A stretch of 32,847 nucleotides of DNA from an uncultured delta proteobacterium. Its GTDB lineage: Bacteria > Myxococcota_A > Polyangia > Polyangiales > Polyangiaceae. Numbering within the stretch: position 1 is the stretch's first letter; each line of letters opens with the position of its first letter. This document shows positions 1 through 8,298 of the stretch, in pieces. The notes beneath the pieces were generated by a model. That model made no database searches. It was not told where the DNA came from and saw nothing but the letters and a program-made list of their open reading frames with translations. The stretch lies in contig CAITIQ010000013.1 of assembly GCA_903892415.1 (NCBI GenBank), forward strand, positions 1-32,847, written 5' to 3'. Made by a program: the position numbers and the translations under genes.

Positions 1-1
1 G

Positions 2-409
2 ACGCGGCTCGCCGAGTTCGGAGTGCCGCTCGCGGCGGATGAATCCGCACGCAGCGTCGCCGACGTCGTCGAGCTCGGTCGCGCCAAGTGCGTGCAGTAT
101 GTGAACCTGAAGGTGCAAAAGACGGGCGTGCTCGGGGCGCTCGCCATTGCCGAGGTCGCCCGCGGGCTGGGGCTCGGGTTGATGATGGGCGGCATGGTCG
201 AAAGCGAGATCGGCATGACGTTCTCGGCGCAGCTCGCAAGCGGGCTCGGCGGCGTGCGCTTCGTCGATCTCGATACGCCGTTTTGGTTCCGTGAGCCGTT
301 GACCAACGAGGGGTATCGCACGCAGGGCTCGCGCATCTTGATCGATTACGAGAAGCCCGGTCTCGGGCTGACTGCGCTAATGTTGCACCAGCCGCAAACG
401 GAAGCCTGA
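2..409 (+). CDS. Enolase-superfamily dipeptide epimerase, C-terminal part (5' end outside window)
   Basis: The reading frame is open to the left edge, so only the C-terminal ~135 residues are here. The spacing of catalytic residues fits the L-Ala-D/L-Glu (dipeptide) epimerase branch of the enolase superfamily. A metal-ligand Asp in ADES (codon at 38-40) is followed exactly 24 residues later by the Lys of VNLKV (codon at 110-112), the distance known for the third metal ligand and the second catalytic Lys of the B. subtilis enzyme. A DLD motif (266-274) sits where that family carries its substrate-binding DxD. The GGMVES segment is the usual barrel strand before it. The family epimerises dipeptides, often from murein recycling, in the cytoplasm. 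A muconate-lactonising relative is possible, but the DxD motif argues against it. The true substrate cannot be read from this fragment. A GTG at 23 is internal, not the start. Confidence 0.85.
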   Translation, partial: TRLAEFGVPLAADESARSVADVVELGRAKCVQYVNLKVQKTGVLGALAIAEVARGLGLGLMMGGMVESEIGMTFSAQLASGLGGVRFVDLDTPFWFREPLTNEGYRTQGSRILIDYEKPGLGLTALMLHQPQTEA

Positions 410-488
410 GCGGCCAAGTCGTTCGGCCGCGCGTAGGGAGGGAGATCTGCCCGACCACGGCGTAAAGAACGCGTTCCCAAGGACTCCA

Positions 489-1925
489 ATGCAATACGAC
501 CCCACGCAACCTCAGCCCAGCGACCCCTCGCAACCTCAGCAAGCAGGAGGCGCTCCGAGCGGTCAGCCGTCGGTTCCGCCGGAGCAGAACGGCAATGCGC
601 CGGGAGCTCAGGCGTACGGGCAGCCGCCTCAAGGCTACGGTGCGCCGGGGCCGAGTCAGCCGCCGCAGGCCTACGGTCAACCAGGGCCCCAGGGCTATGG
701 GCCTCCTGCGGCGCAGGGCTACAGTCAGCCACCGCAGGCCTACGGCGCGCCTGCCGCTCAGGGTTACGGCCCGCCTCCGGGCTACGGGCAGCCCCAGGGT
801 TACGGCCCCAGTGCAATCAGTAGACTGAGAGTCCATTCAAAATGCCCGCCTCCGGGCTACGGGCAGCCCCAGGGCTACGGGCCTGGCGCTTACGGTCAGG
901 CTGCGGTGGCCAAGCCGCCAACCTGGCCGCTCGCGGCGGCCGTCGGGGCAGCCGGCGCCGGTGCGCTGGCGTTCTTGTACATAGGGATGTACGGCGGCCG
1001 CGCGGTTGGGGAAGCAGTGCTGGCGCTGCTGGCCCTAACCGCAGGCGCAGCGATTGCCGCAACGGTCGGCGGGATCTCAGCCATTCGCGCCAAGCGCACG
1101 AGCAACGGTGTGGCCACGCTGGCGATCGCTGGCTTCGGCGTACTCGCCGGTGGCGGCGGAGTGTTGATGGACCATCTCTGGCGGGAGAGCCAAAAGTCGA
1201 AGTACGCCAGCCACGACTACGACGACGACGACAAGCCGTACAAATCATCGAGCGAGGACCGGACCAAAACGGGGTCGAAAGACACCAAGGACAGCAAGGC
1301 GCCCGCTCAAGCCCCGACCGAAGCACCAGTAGCCAACACGCGCCAAGGAGCGTTCCGCTTGGGCGACAAGCTCGGACTGGCCGTGCTTGGGAGAGCACGC
1401 GGACAAGCGGCGGCGGGTGAACGGACCTTCGCCTCGCTGCAGCCGCTCGCAACCGAGCTTGGAATCGTGCTTCCGCCGCTGCCGAAGCTGAACGGAGACA
1501 GCACCGGCGACACAGCTGACGCCATGCACTACCTGCTGGATACGGTCGGAAAGTCTGGGGTCTCAACGTTGAGCGCCAAGCACAGCCAGGCCCACGCAGC
1601 AGCGTTCGAGTTGGGCCTCAAGCTCAATCTGCTCAACCTGCTGTACCTACCCAACGACAGCTTGGGTCAGGGCATTGGTGGCACCTGCGCCTCTTTGGCG
1701 AAGTCGGCGGGCGTGGCGGACTCGACCATGGCACCGCTGATGGCGAAGATCCGCGCCAACGACAGCCAAGACTCCGTTGGGGACAGCGTGCAAAAGGTCG
1801 GCGACGCGATCGACCGCGAGCTCGCGACCGCGACGTCCTTGCCGACACCAACACCAACGCCCGCGACCCCCGCCAAGCCGAAGCCGCGACGTCCGCCGCC
1901 GCGCTTCGACGGCAACATGCCCTGA
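489..1925 (+). CDS. Membrane protein with Pro/Gln/Gly/Tyr-rich repeat N-terminus
   Basis: This 478-residue protein has an ATG at 489 preceded by AAGGA at 479-483. Residues ~1-140 are low-complexity repeats of QAYG, QGYG and PPGYGQPQ type, probably disordered. Two or three hydrophobic segments follow (~140-235: [59 protein letters not shown]). Next comes an Asp/Lys-rich linker (~245-285), then a helical C-terminal domain to ~450 and a Pro/Thr/Lys tail. The architecture resembles bacterial YGQ-rich-head plus DUF4190-like membrane proteins of unknown function. The C-terminal domain is not recognised. A 12-residue stretch (809-844) of unrelated, AT-richer sequence interrupts the repeats. The gene follows the epimerase by 79 bp and converges with the next gene. 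Confidence 0.85.
   Translation: MQYDPTQPQPSDPSQPQQAGGAPSGQPSVPPEQNGNAPGAQAYGQPPQGYGAPGPSQPPQAYGQPGPQGYGPPAAQGYSQPPQAYGAPAAQGYGPPPGYGQPQGYGPSAISRLRVHSKCPPPGYGQPQGYGPGAYGQAAVAKPPTWPLAAAVGAAGAGALAFLYIGMYGGRAVGEAVLALLALTAGAAIAATVGGISAIRAKRTSNGVATLAIAGFGVLAGGGGVLMDHLWRESQKSKYASHDYDDDDKPYKSSSEDRTKTGSKDTKDSKAPAQAPTEAPVANTRQGAFRLGDKLGLAVLGRARGQAAAGERTFASLQPLATELGIVLPPLPKLNGDSTGDTADAMHYLLDTVGKSGVSTLSAKHSQAHAAAFELGLKLNLLNLLYLPNDSLGQGIGGTCASLAKSAGVADSTMAPLMAKIRANDSQDSVGDSVQKVGDAIDRELATATSLPTPTPTPATPAKPKPRRPPPRFDGNMP
770..883 (+). repeat. 39-bp direct duplication separated by a 36-bp AT-richer insert
   Basis: Two nearly identical 39-bp units start at 770 and 845 and encode [13 protein letters not shown] twice, with only two or so base differences. 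Between them, 809-844 is a 36-bp segment of about 42% GC (15 of 36) encoding [12 protein letters not shown], unlike the rest of this GC-rich Pro/Gly/Gln head. The insert is a multiple of three, so the frame is kept. Confidence 0.8.
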
Positions 1926-1936
1926 TCGGCATCAGG
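1921..1936. terminator. Small hairpin over the stop codon between convergent genes
   Basis: CCTGAT and ATCAGG form a perfect 6-bp stem with a 4-nt loop, covering the TGA stop of the upstream gene in a 33-bp convergent gap. There is no T-tract, so this is only a candidate transcription or 3'-end structure. Confidence 0.3.
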
Positions 1937-1958
1937 CTCCGACAACAACTGGCCCTGA

Positions 1959-3812
1959 CTACGGCGCGCGAACGAGACTGAGTTCGTCGGGCGCTTCGCC
2001 GAAGTCGGGCGCCTCGACGACGAGACCGAGCTTCTTGGGGATGGGCTCAGGGATGGTGATGCGGCGATCACCATCCACTTCCACGACCGAAAGGCCCCAC
2101 AGCTTTTCGTCGCTGCCGTTGTAGGCACAGACGGAGAGCGTCGCTTGCTCCGACTTGATCTGGCACACGGTCAAGGGCTCGGCGGTGCGCAAGATGCGCG
2201 TTCGAATCAGCTCGTCCACCGGGCCCAGATCGGTGAGGCCGCGCGCGTACTCGACGCCGCGCGGATCATTCAGGTAGGCCAGCATGGTCGCAGCGTGAAG
2301 TCGCAGCGGCAGCTTGTCCGAGCGCAACAACTTGGCGAAGGCGTCCGCCGGAGCCGGCCCAATTTCGCCGAGCGTACGTCGTTCTTCGACATCGATCTTG
2401 AGCTCGGTTCCCGGACCCTTGACGCCCCATTTGACCGAATGCCCGGGCGCGAGCTCCCCACCCCAGAAGAGCCCACGGTCGGTGGCGCCGACGCGTTCGT
2501 TGCGCGCATTGCGCCGCGCAAAGGTCACCACCACGCGCAGATCCGAGAGCGGCACCTTGGCGTTGTTCACGATCGCGAGATCGAAGTTGTAACGACCGCG
2601 CCCACGCTTGCCGAGCTGCGGCGCGATCGAGGAAGAGCCGCCCTCTTTGTTCGAATCCTTGGCGATCGGCACGACGCTGAGCAGCGGCACGCCACCGCGC
2701 CAAAGTGGTGAGTCAGCGCGCTCGCAGTGACACGTCGGGAGCGTCGGCGCCTCGATCGCCTCGTCCGAAGGGACGGGCACGTCCTCCAAGCCTGCTCGCG
2801 CCTGCACCGGCGGTTTGATCTCAGGCTGCACTTGTCGAATCAGCCGCAACGAGAAGATGCCCGCCGCGCAGGTGAGCACGATCATCGCGGCTGCGGTCAG
2901 CCCGGTACGAACGAGCGCCGGGGAACGCGACGTTGCTACCGAGCGCACCGCGGGCGCGCGCACGGAAGCCGGTGGGGCGAGCGTCGGCGCGGGCGCAACG
3001 GACGTAGCAGCAGGAGCTGGGAGCACTGGCGCAACCGGCGGTGGCGCGGGGAAGCTGAGCGGCTTGACCGGGGCGGAAGCCCCGGGAAAGCCCGAGGCGA
3101 CAGAGGGCGCGCTGGCGGCGTTGGTCTGCACCAAGCTTTCCGCTGCGATCTCGGGAAGGGGCGCTGCGAGCTCGCCAAGCCCTGCGCGAACCAGGACGTC
3201 GCGCTCGGGCACGTCGAAAGGATCCGTCTCGTGAAAGAGCGCTGGGTCGAAGCCGAGCCGTTGCGAAAGGCGTTGCGACAGAGTCTCACGCAGACGCTCC
3301 GACAGCGGTCCACCGCGCGTCGCCCACAGCACGAGGCCGCGACCAGCGGCGCCCAGCGCGAGCAGCGTGACCACGCCAAAGGCGATGCGGCCGAGCGGCC
3401 CTGCGACAAGATGAGCCGGCACGGCGAAGCTCGCCCACGCTGCGATCGGCAAAGGGATGAGCCAGGAGAAAAAAACCGCGACGCGACGACGTTTGTACGC
3501 GGCAGCGAGCGCCTCCAGCGGCGCGTCGGAGAAGTGCGTGAGGTAGAAGCGATTGTGCGGCGTCACCACGCGCGAATCGAAGCTGAGCAGCACACCTTGG
3601 CCACGCCGCACGAAGCCGCGTACCGCCGTGTACGGCGCGCTTACGCGAACGAAGCGCGTGAGACCTCCCGGTAGGTAACCATCGGAGTAGGCGCCGGCTT
3701 TGAGCAGCTCGATCTCCAAGCGCTTGGGCAACAGCGTGATGCGCACGGCGCCCACCGAATTGGCGTCGCGCGAACTCGCAGCGATGGCGCCGATGGTGAA
3801 TGAGCCCGACAC
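1959..3812 (-). CDS. Large membrane protein of unknown function with two FxLYD-like beta domains
   Basis: The protein has 617 residues, with a GTG start (3810-3812). Residues 1-105 form a domain of alternating beta character with no signal peptide. Two membrane helices follow (~111-130, ~140-163), then a Pro/Ala-rich linker (~230-300) and a third helix near 305-325. The rest should lie on the far side of the membrane. It contains a beta-rich segment (YNFDLAIVNNAKVPLSDLRV) and a second, weaker one near the C-terminus (VCQIKSEQATLSVCAYN). Both resemble the FxLYD-type Ig-like fold, and a helical HEAT-like stretch lies between them (LRLHAATMLAYLNDPRG). Cysteines flank these parts (CHC near 360). 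I do not recognise a named family. It diverges from the FKBP operon across 85 bp and may share its promoter region. The coding call rests on length, composition and coherent membrane topology. Confidence 0.8.
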   Translation of the reverse strand: MSGSFTIGAIAASSRDANSVGAVRITLLPKRLEIELLKAGAYSDGYLPGGLTRFVRVSAPYTAVRGFVRRGQGVLLSFDSRVVTPHNRFYLTHFSDAPLEALAAAYKRRRVAVFFSWLIPLPIAAWASFAVPAHLVAGPLGRIAFGVVTLLALGAAGRGLVLWATRGGPLSERLRETLSQRLSQRLGFDPALFHETDPFDVPERDVLVRAGLGELAAPLPEIAAESLVQTNAASAPSVASGFPGASAPVKPLSFPAPPPVAPVLPAPAATSVAPAPTLAPPASVRAPAVRSVATSRSPALVRTGLTAAAMIVLTCAAGIFSLRLIRQVQPEIKPPVQARAGLEDVPVPSDEAIEAPTLPTCHCERADSPLWRGGVPLLSVVPIAKDSNKEGGSSSIAPQLGKRGRGRYNFDLAIVNNAKVPLSDLRVVVTFARRNARNERVGATDRGLFWGGELAPGHSVKWGVKGPGTELKIDVEERRTLGEIGPAPADAFAKLLRSDKLPLRLHAATMLAYLNDPRGVEYARGLTDLGPVDELIRTRILRTAEPLTVCQIKSEQATLSVCAYNGSDEKLWGLSVVEVDGDRRITIPEPIPKKLGLVVEAPDFGEAPDELSLVRAP

Positions 3813-3897
3813 GCGGCCTCTTTTAGCACGCCAAGCGCCCGGCGAGCGGGTGGATCCCCTTGCGACCGCATGGCGAACTGCCTAAGACCTGCGGTCG

Positions 3898-4494
3898 ATG
3901 AACAAGCATTCCGTGGGGTCTATCTGTTTGGCGACGCTGCTCGCCTGGACGGGCGCTGGGTGTGAGCGCGTTCCTGAGCCTGCGGGTGGCCCGCGCTCAG
4001 CCAAGCCGGCCGCTTCGGAGGCGCCCGAAGCGACGGAGTTGGTGAAGGAAGATCTCAAGCTTGGTGAAGGTGCCCGGGAGGTAAAGACGGGGGACACCAT
4101 CAAGGTGAACTACGTCGGTAAACTCGCAAAAAACGGCAGCATGTTCGACTCGAACAAGAGCAAAGAAGCGCCGTTTTCTTTCACCGTTGGTGAGGGCGTG
4201 ATCCCAGGCTGGAGTCAGGGCGTGCTGGGCATGAAGAAGGGCGGTAAGCGCAAGCTCACCATCCCGTCGGCGCTCGGTTACGGGGACAACGGCAGCCCGC
4301 CGAAGATCCCGGGCAAGGCGACGCTTGTGTTCGAGATCGATCTGCTCGGCTGGGACGGCGACGAGGCAGCGGCCCCTGAAGCTTCAGCAACGCCTTCCGT
4401 AAGTGCTTCGGCAAGCGCTGCGCCCTCAGCAGCGGCAGCGGCCGGGTCAGCAGCAGCCAGCGCCAAGCCGGCAGCAGGACCTGCCGCCAAGTGA
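3898..4494 (+). CDS. FKBP-type peptidyl-prolyl cis-trans isomerase, probable lipoprotein
   Basis: The 198-residue protein is exported. Its N-terminus is a short signal peptide ending in GAGC (Cys about residue 22), an imperfect lipobox. The mature part holds one complete FKBP domain (~50-160): [45 protein letters not shown] and [10 protein letters not shown], which are the family's active-site strands and flap. The C-terminal ~40 residues are an Ala/Ser/Pro tail, probably a flexible linker. FKBPs catalyse prolyl isomerisation and act as folding helpers, here in the periplasm. It opens a three-gene operon. Its TGA overlaps the GTG of the next gene by 4 nt. Confidence 0.93.
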   Translation: MNKHSVGSICLATLLAWTGAGCERVPEPAGGPRSAKPAASEAPEATELVKEDLKLGEGAREVKTGDTIKVNYVGKLAKNGSMFDSNKSKEAPFSFTVGEGVIPGWSQGVLGMKKGGKRKLTIPSALGYGDNGSPPKIPGKATLVFEIDLLGWDGDEAAAPEASATPSVSASASAAPSAAAAAGSAAASAKPAAGPAAK

Positions 4495-5543
4495 GCACGC
4501 CGCTTTTCGACGAGGGCTTTGCTCTTTCGCCGCTCGCTTCGCTGGGTTCCGACCAGCCCTTTGCGCTGGTCGCGCACAAGCGCTCGCGCGAGACCGAGCC
4601 GGCCCCGGAGACGGCCCATCTTCCTTTCGTCGAGCGCGGGGTACTGACAGTCGGAAGCGGAGTTGCAGAACTTGATGGCGCGCCCGTTCGCATTCGCGAG
4701 GTCGTGCTGGAGAGCAGTGACATCGCCTGGGGGCAAGGAGGCTTTGGGCCGTCCTTCAACGTGCACAGCGCGCGCGTTGTGCTGCGAGCCGAGGACCAAA
4801 GCGAGCTGTGCGTGGCCGAACGAATCGCGCGCTCCAAGGAGGAGGCCGAGGCGGAGCTCAGCGAGCTGGCCGAGCTGCTGCGCGGGCGGTTGCTCGGCGC
4901 CGCAGGCGGTGACAAGACCGTCGCGTCCCCTGCCCCGCCGCGCTTCTCCTTTGCGCGCGAAGGTGACGTGGTGGTGCTCCGCGACTACGAAAACGTCGGC
5001 CCGCGCTCACGCACGACGCGCTTTTGGGTAATGTCGGCTTTGTTGCTGTTAGGCGCCGGTGGAGCCGTGATGCTCACGCTGCAGGCGCACGGCGCGCAAG
5101 TGCCGCTGACCACGGTGCTCGGCTATGTGGTGCTCTCGGCCGTGCTGCTGGTTGGTTCCTTCGCGATGAGCCAAATCGCCGCCCATGCGGCGAAGTACAA
5201 AGCCAACAACACTCCGCTAGCGTGGTTCGGCGATGACCGCGTGGTCGTGCAACCGTGGCTCTCGCGAGCAGGCCACGTCGATCGCAGGCCCGAGGGACGG
5301 CTCGGAGCCGCGGTGGTGACGGCCGAGCTCGATGAAGTGGTGGTGATCGAGCGTGAGGGTCTGCACGCCGTGACCCTCACCGGCCCGCACGGCGCGATCG
5401 AGGTCGCACTCACGCCCAAGCGCGCCGAGGCGGAGCAGCTCGCGCGGACGGTCAGCCTGCTGCTCGAACGCGTTGCATCGCCGAAGAAGCGCGCCCCGAG
5501 CGCCGCCCGCCGCAAGATGAACACTGCGCAGGTTGCACCGTGA
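4491..5543 (+). CDS. Two-TM membrane protein of unknown function
   Basis: The protein has 350 residues and starts at a GTG that overlaps the FKBP stop codon by 4 nt, which supports translational coupling and fixes the start. A soluble N-terminal region (~1-175) is rich in Glu/Ala and includes a coiled-coil-like stretch around 105-135. Two hydrophobic helices (~179-199 and ~205-228) follow, and the C-terminal ~110 residues look beta-rich ([33 protein letters not shown]), reminiscent of a PH-like fold, though that is only an impression. No catalytic motif is seen. It lies between an envelope folding factor and a response regulator and could link them, but nothing in the sequence proves this. 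Confidence 0.82.
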   Translation: MSTPLFDEGFALSPLASLGSDQPFALVAHKRSRETEPAPETAHLPFVERGVLTVGSGVAELDGAPVRIREVVLESSDIAWGQGGFGPSFNVHSARVVLRAEDQSELCVAERIARSKEEAEAELSELAELLRGRLLGAAGGDKTVASPAPPRFSFAREGDVVVLRDYENVGPRSRTTRFWVMSALLLLGAGGAVMLTLQAHGAQVPLTTVLGYVVLSAVLLVGSFAMSQIAAHAAKYKANNTPLAWFGDDRVVVQPWLSRAGHVDRRPEGRLGAAVVTAELDEVVVIEREGLHAVTLTGPHGAIEVALTPKRAEAEQLARTVSLLLERVASPKKRAPSAARRKMNTAQVAP

Positions 5544-6256
5544 CCGCGAACAAGGAGCTCAAAGATACGGTGCTGATCGTCGACGACGAGCAGGCCTTTC
5601 TCGACCTCCTTTCGTTCAACCTCAGCGAAGCTGGGATGAAGGTCGAGACAGCACAGACCGCCGCCGACGCTATGAAGGCCGTGGCGCTGGTGCGGCCGGT
5701 CGTAGTGATCCTTGATCTGATGCTGCCCGACGCCTCCGGAACCGAGGTTTGCCGCCGTTTGCGGCAAGACCCAGCCACCGCCGAGATCGGCGTGATGATG
5801 CTGACCGCGCGCGCCGACGAGTACGACCGCATCGTTGGCTTCGAAGTGGGCGCCGACGACTACGTGGTCAAGCCGTTCAGCGTGCGCGAGGTCGTGCTGC
5901 GGGTGAAGGCGCTCGCGCGGCGCTCTTCCGAGCGACTGCGCGCAAGGTTGGCTGTGGACGTAGGCCGCAGGTTACGACACGAGGGTTTGGAGGTAGATCC
6001 CGAGCGTCACCGCGTCTTCGTCGAAAGTGAAGAAGTGAGCCTGCGTCCGCTCGAATTTCGCTTGTTGGCGCTGCTGATGGAGCACCCGGGGCGCGTCTTT
6101 TCGCGCGCCGAGCTCTTGGCGGAGGTTTGGGGCATTACAGGTGACTTGAGCACGCGCACGGTGGATACCCACGTGCGACGACTGCGCAGTCGGCTTGGCC
6201 CGTATGAAGACGCGGTGGAGACGGTGCCCGGCTTTGGTTACCGCATGCGCGCTTAG
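5540..6256 (+). CDS. OmpR/PhoB-family response regulator
   Basis: The 238-residue protein has a receiver domain (~9-125) with the acidic pair D15/D16, the phospho-acceptor D59 in VVILDLMLPD, T89 and K111 in VVKPF. A winged-helix DNA-binding domain follows (~145-238), with RPLEFRLLALLMEHPGRVFS and the recognition region TRTVDTHVRRLRSRLG. All canonical residues are present, so it should be a phosphorylation-controlled transcription factor. The GTG start overlaps the previous stop by 4 nt. No histidine kinase is in the window, so the partner kinase is encoded elsewhere or the regulator receives phosphate another way. Confidence 0.95.
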   Translation: MTANKELKDTVLIVDDEQAFLDLLSFNLSEAGMKVETAQTAADAMKAVALVRPVVVILDLMLPDASGTEVCRRLRQDPATAEIGVMMLTARADEYDRIVGFEVGADDYVVKPFSVREVVLRVKALARRSSERLRARLAVDVGRRLRHEGLEVDPERHRVFVESEEVSLRPLEFRLLALLMEHPGRVFSRAELLAEVWGITGDLSTRTVDTHVRRLRSRLGPYEDAVETVPGFGYRMRA

Positions 6257-6274
6257 CGCGATCCACAAACGGCG

Positions 6275-6309
6275 ACGGCTCTCAAGCCGATGAAGGACTC
6301 GAGAGCCGT
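6275..6309. terminator. Inverted repeat between convergent genes
   Basis: ACGGCTCTC (6275-6283) and GAGAGCCGT (6301-6309) form a perfect 9-bp stem around a 17-nt loop. It sits in the 79-bp gap between the convergent response regulator and lipoprotein genes. No clear T-tract follows on either strand, so it may be a factor-assisted or weak bidirectional terminator. Confidence 0.4.
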
Positions 6310-6335
6310 GCCACGCGGGCGCAGTGCGCTCGCAG

Positions 6336-6926
6336 TTACTTCTTGAAGATCTGCGCTCCGGCGATGCCGGCGCCACCGGTGGCCCGAATGATCACCTTTC
6401 CGGGAACAGCTGTCAGGGGCTGGCTGCGCCAGCAGCTGCCACCGCCGCCCAAGGTTGCGTTGGGGCCGGTTTGGTTGTCCTGCGCGACGGGGGGCGTGGG
6501 GAAGGGCGTGACGTACTGAATCTGCACGTCGAGCTCGCTGATGCCCGGACCACCGATACCAACGACGGTGTAGCACTTGTTCGGCTCGATGTTGAACGGC
6601 TGCTCGAGCACCTGACCTTGTTGGAATTGGCCGGCGAAGGCAGAGCCTTCAGCGGTCATGCCCTTGGTGTCGGGCGAGCCGGCGGCGAGCACTGCGGCGG
6701 CCGGGCCGAGCATGCCGATCGACACCGGCTGGGCAGGTCCACCCACCGTGGCCGGGGGCTGCGGGGCGGTTGCTGTTTGCGCCGGAACCGTCTGCGCCGG
6801 CGGCGGATAACCCGGGGGATAGCCGGTCGCGCCTCCGGGCGGAACGTTGGCCTGGGGATCGGATGAACCGCAGCCGAACGCACCCAAACCCAACAGCGCT
6901 ACAGGGACGAAAAAGGAAAGTCGCAT
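6336..6926 (-). CDS. Small lipoprotein of unknown function
   Basis: The start is placed at the ATG at 6924-6926 because GAGGAG lies 5-6 nt upstream. A start 15 codons earlier (6971) has no comparable site and would bury the signal peptide. The protein has 196 residues. The signal peptide MRLSFFVPVALLGLGAFGC ends at a Cys in an AFGC context, a somewhat loose lipobox. A Pro/Gln/Ala linker (~25-65) follows, then a globular domain containing NKCYTVVGIGGPGISELDV and a GSCWR segment. The two late cysteines could form a disulphide. It resembles small myxobacterial lipoproteins of unknown role. It is likely anchored to an envelope membrane and transcribed alone. Confidence 0.85.
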   Translation of the reverse strand: MRLSFFVPVALLGLGAFGCGSSDPQANVPPGGATGYPPGYPPPAQTVPAQTATAPQPPATVGGPAQPVSIGMLGPAAAVLAAGSPDTKGMTAEGSAFAGQFQQGQVLEQPFNIEPNKCYTVVGIGGPGISELDVQIQYVTPFPTPPVAQDNQTGPNATLGGGGSCWRSQPLTAVPGKVIIRATGGAGIAGAQIFKK

Positions 6927-7101
6927 ACGAGCTCCTCGCGAGAACCAACTTGTTGTCGAACGGCCCAACACGGAGGGGAGCGGATCCCCACCCTGTTTGA
7001 GCGATCCCGTGCCGGACCGTGTTCTACACGAGAACGGGCCAGATGACCCAACCTTACGCCGTTGGCCTCGGCCGACCCAACTCAGAACCAGCTTGCTTCG
7101 G

Positions 7102-8286
7102 CTAGGCGCCTGGAAGCTTGAGGTCGGGCACGGATTGGGTCTCCTCGGCCAGGAACATCCCGTCCACCACGCGATCCATCACCGTCTCAAATCGCGTCTC
7201 GTCGAAGCCGGAGCCGCTGCGTAACCAATCCACGTTGGGGTCCTGTTTGCGCGAGCGCCGGGCTCCCGGGAAATGACCGACGATATCGAGGTGGTCGGCG
7301 CGCCCGGCCCACAAGAGTTCACCCCAGAGTTGCGAGTGAAACGGCACCACGCCGTCGTTGGCCGAGGCAGGTGGCACTTGCCCCAACATGGTGGAAACGC
7401 TGCGCACCATGCGGGGATCCGAGGAGTTGCAGGGATAGCGCTCATCCTCGGCGGCGGTCAGATTGTAGAGCACGGTGAAGATGGCGCCCGAAACCAACGA
7501 CCACGGAGAAAGCAGCGTACCGAGGCTATTCTTCTGCCCGCCCTCCGGCGCAAAGCTCGCGACCGACTGATAGCGCACGCCCGCCCGATCGATCACAGAG
7601 GCTTCGAATATGTCCATCGCTTCGGGCGTCAACTGAATCACCGTGCCCTGATCGGCGCGGATCTGCTTGAGGAAGGAACGCAGGTCACGACTCGACGCGT
7701 CGTCCAAGACCTTGATCAGCGACTCGCTGACGCGTTCGATCACCGAGAGCTCGATCGCACCGGAAATTCGACCCAGCGTGGCGAGCAACGTGCTGGCCAG
7801 AGCAAGAGGCGGTGCGCCCAGCTTGAGCCCGGTTACGGTCAACGCCATCAGCGCGTACAGCACCTGTTGGCCCGATTTGGTAGCAAAGAAGGCCGCCAAG
7901 GGAGTGCCTCGATGCGGCGTATTGACGGTGGTGATCGACGCCAGACGTTCAAGCAGCGCCTCGGCTTTCGGACGCAGACTCTCGTCGCGCAAGATCCTGG
8001 AGGTGGGCGAAGCCAGAAGGCGCGCGTCGAGCCCACCCGTCGAGTGCCCAAGAATATGTACGGGGGTGCTCTCCTCCCCGGCGGTGTCGAGCATGCGCCG
8101 AAGCAACGAATCCGCTCTGCGGCGGATCGAGGCCGAGGGATGAACGTCCACAACGTGGCAGACGGCCCTTCTGCCGCGGGAGGCGTAGCGCGCTTCGATC
8201 GCCACGGTCATGTGGCCGAAGTAATCGAGGCTGCCGATCTTGGCGAAGCCGAACATGCCGGGAACCAGGTAGACGTGGACAGGCAT
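7102..8286 (-). CDS. Alpha/beta-hydrolase, lipase/esterase-like
   Basis: The protein has 394 residues and no signal peptide. An oxyanion-hole segment LVPGMFGF (~7-14) is followed by the nucleophile elbow GHSTGG with Ser82. NTPHRGTP (~100) is typical of triacylglycerol lipases and PGAP1-like hydrolases. NDGVVPFHSQLWGE and ADHLDIVGHFP near the C-terminus supply plausible acid and His residues, so a full Ser-Asp-His triad seems present. The central ~120-200 region is a hydrophobic lid-like insertion. It should hydrolyse esters or lipids, but the substrate is unknown. The start lies 12 nt after the stop of the PRPP-synthetase-family gene, so the two are probably co-transcribed. No strong ribosome-binding site precedes this ATG. 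Confidence 0.88.
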   Translation of the reverse strand: MPVHVYLVPGMFGFAKIGSLDYFGHMTVAIEARYASRGRRAVCHVVDVHPSASIRRRADSLLRRMLDTAGEESTPVHILGHSTGGLDARLLASPTSRILRDESLRPKAEALLERLASITTVNTPHRGTPLAAFFATKSGQQVLYALMALTVTGLKLGAPPLALASTLLATLGRISGAIELSVIERVSESLIKVLDDASSRDLRSFLKQIRADQGTVIQLTPEAMDIFEASVIDRAGVRYQSVASFAPEGGQKNSLGTLLSPWSLVSGAIFTVLYNLTAAEDERYPCNSSDPRMVRSVSTMLGQVPPASANDGVVPFHSQLWGELLWAGRADHLDIVGHFPGARRSRKQDPNVDWLRSGSGFDETRFETVMDRVVDGMFLAEETQSVPDLKLPGA

Positions 8287-8298
8287 TTTGCGCGGTGT

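Noticed and set aside
2727..3674. 315-codon plus-strand frame, very Arg-rich
   Set aside because: It is antisense to the 617-residue membrane protein, which has coherent membrane helices. The Arg-rich composition is a shadow effect.
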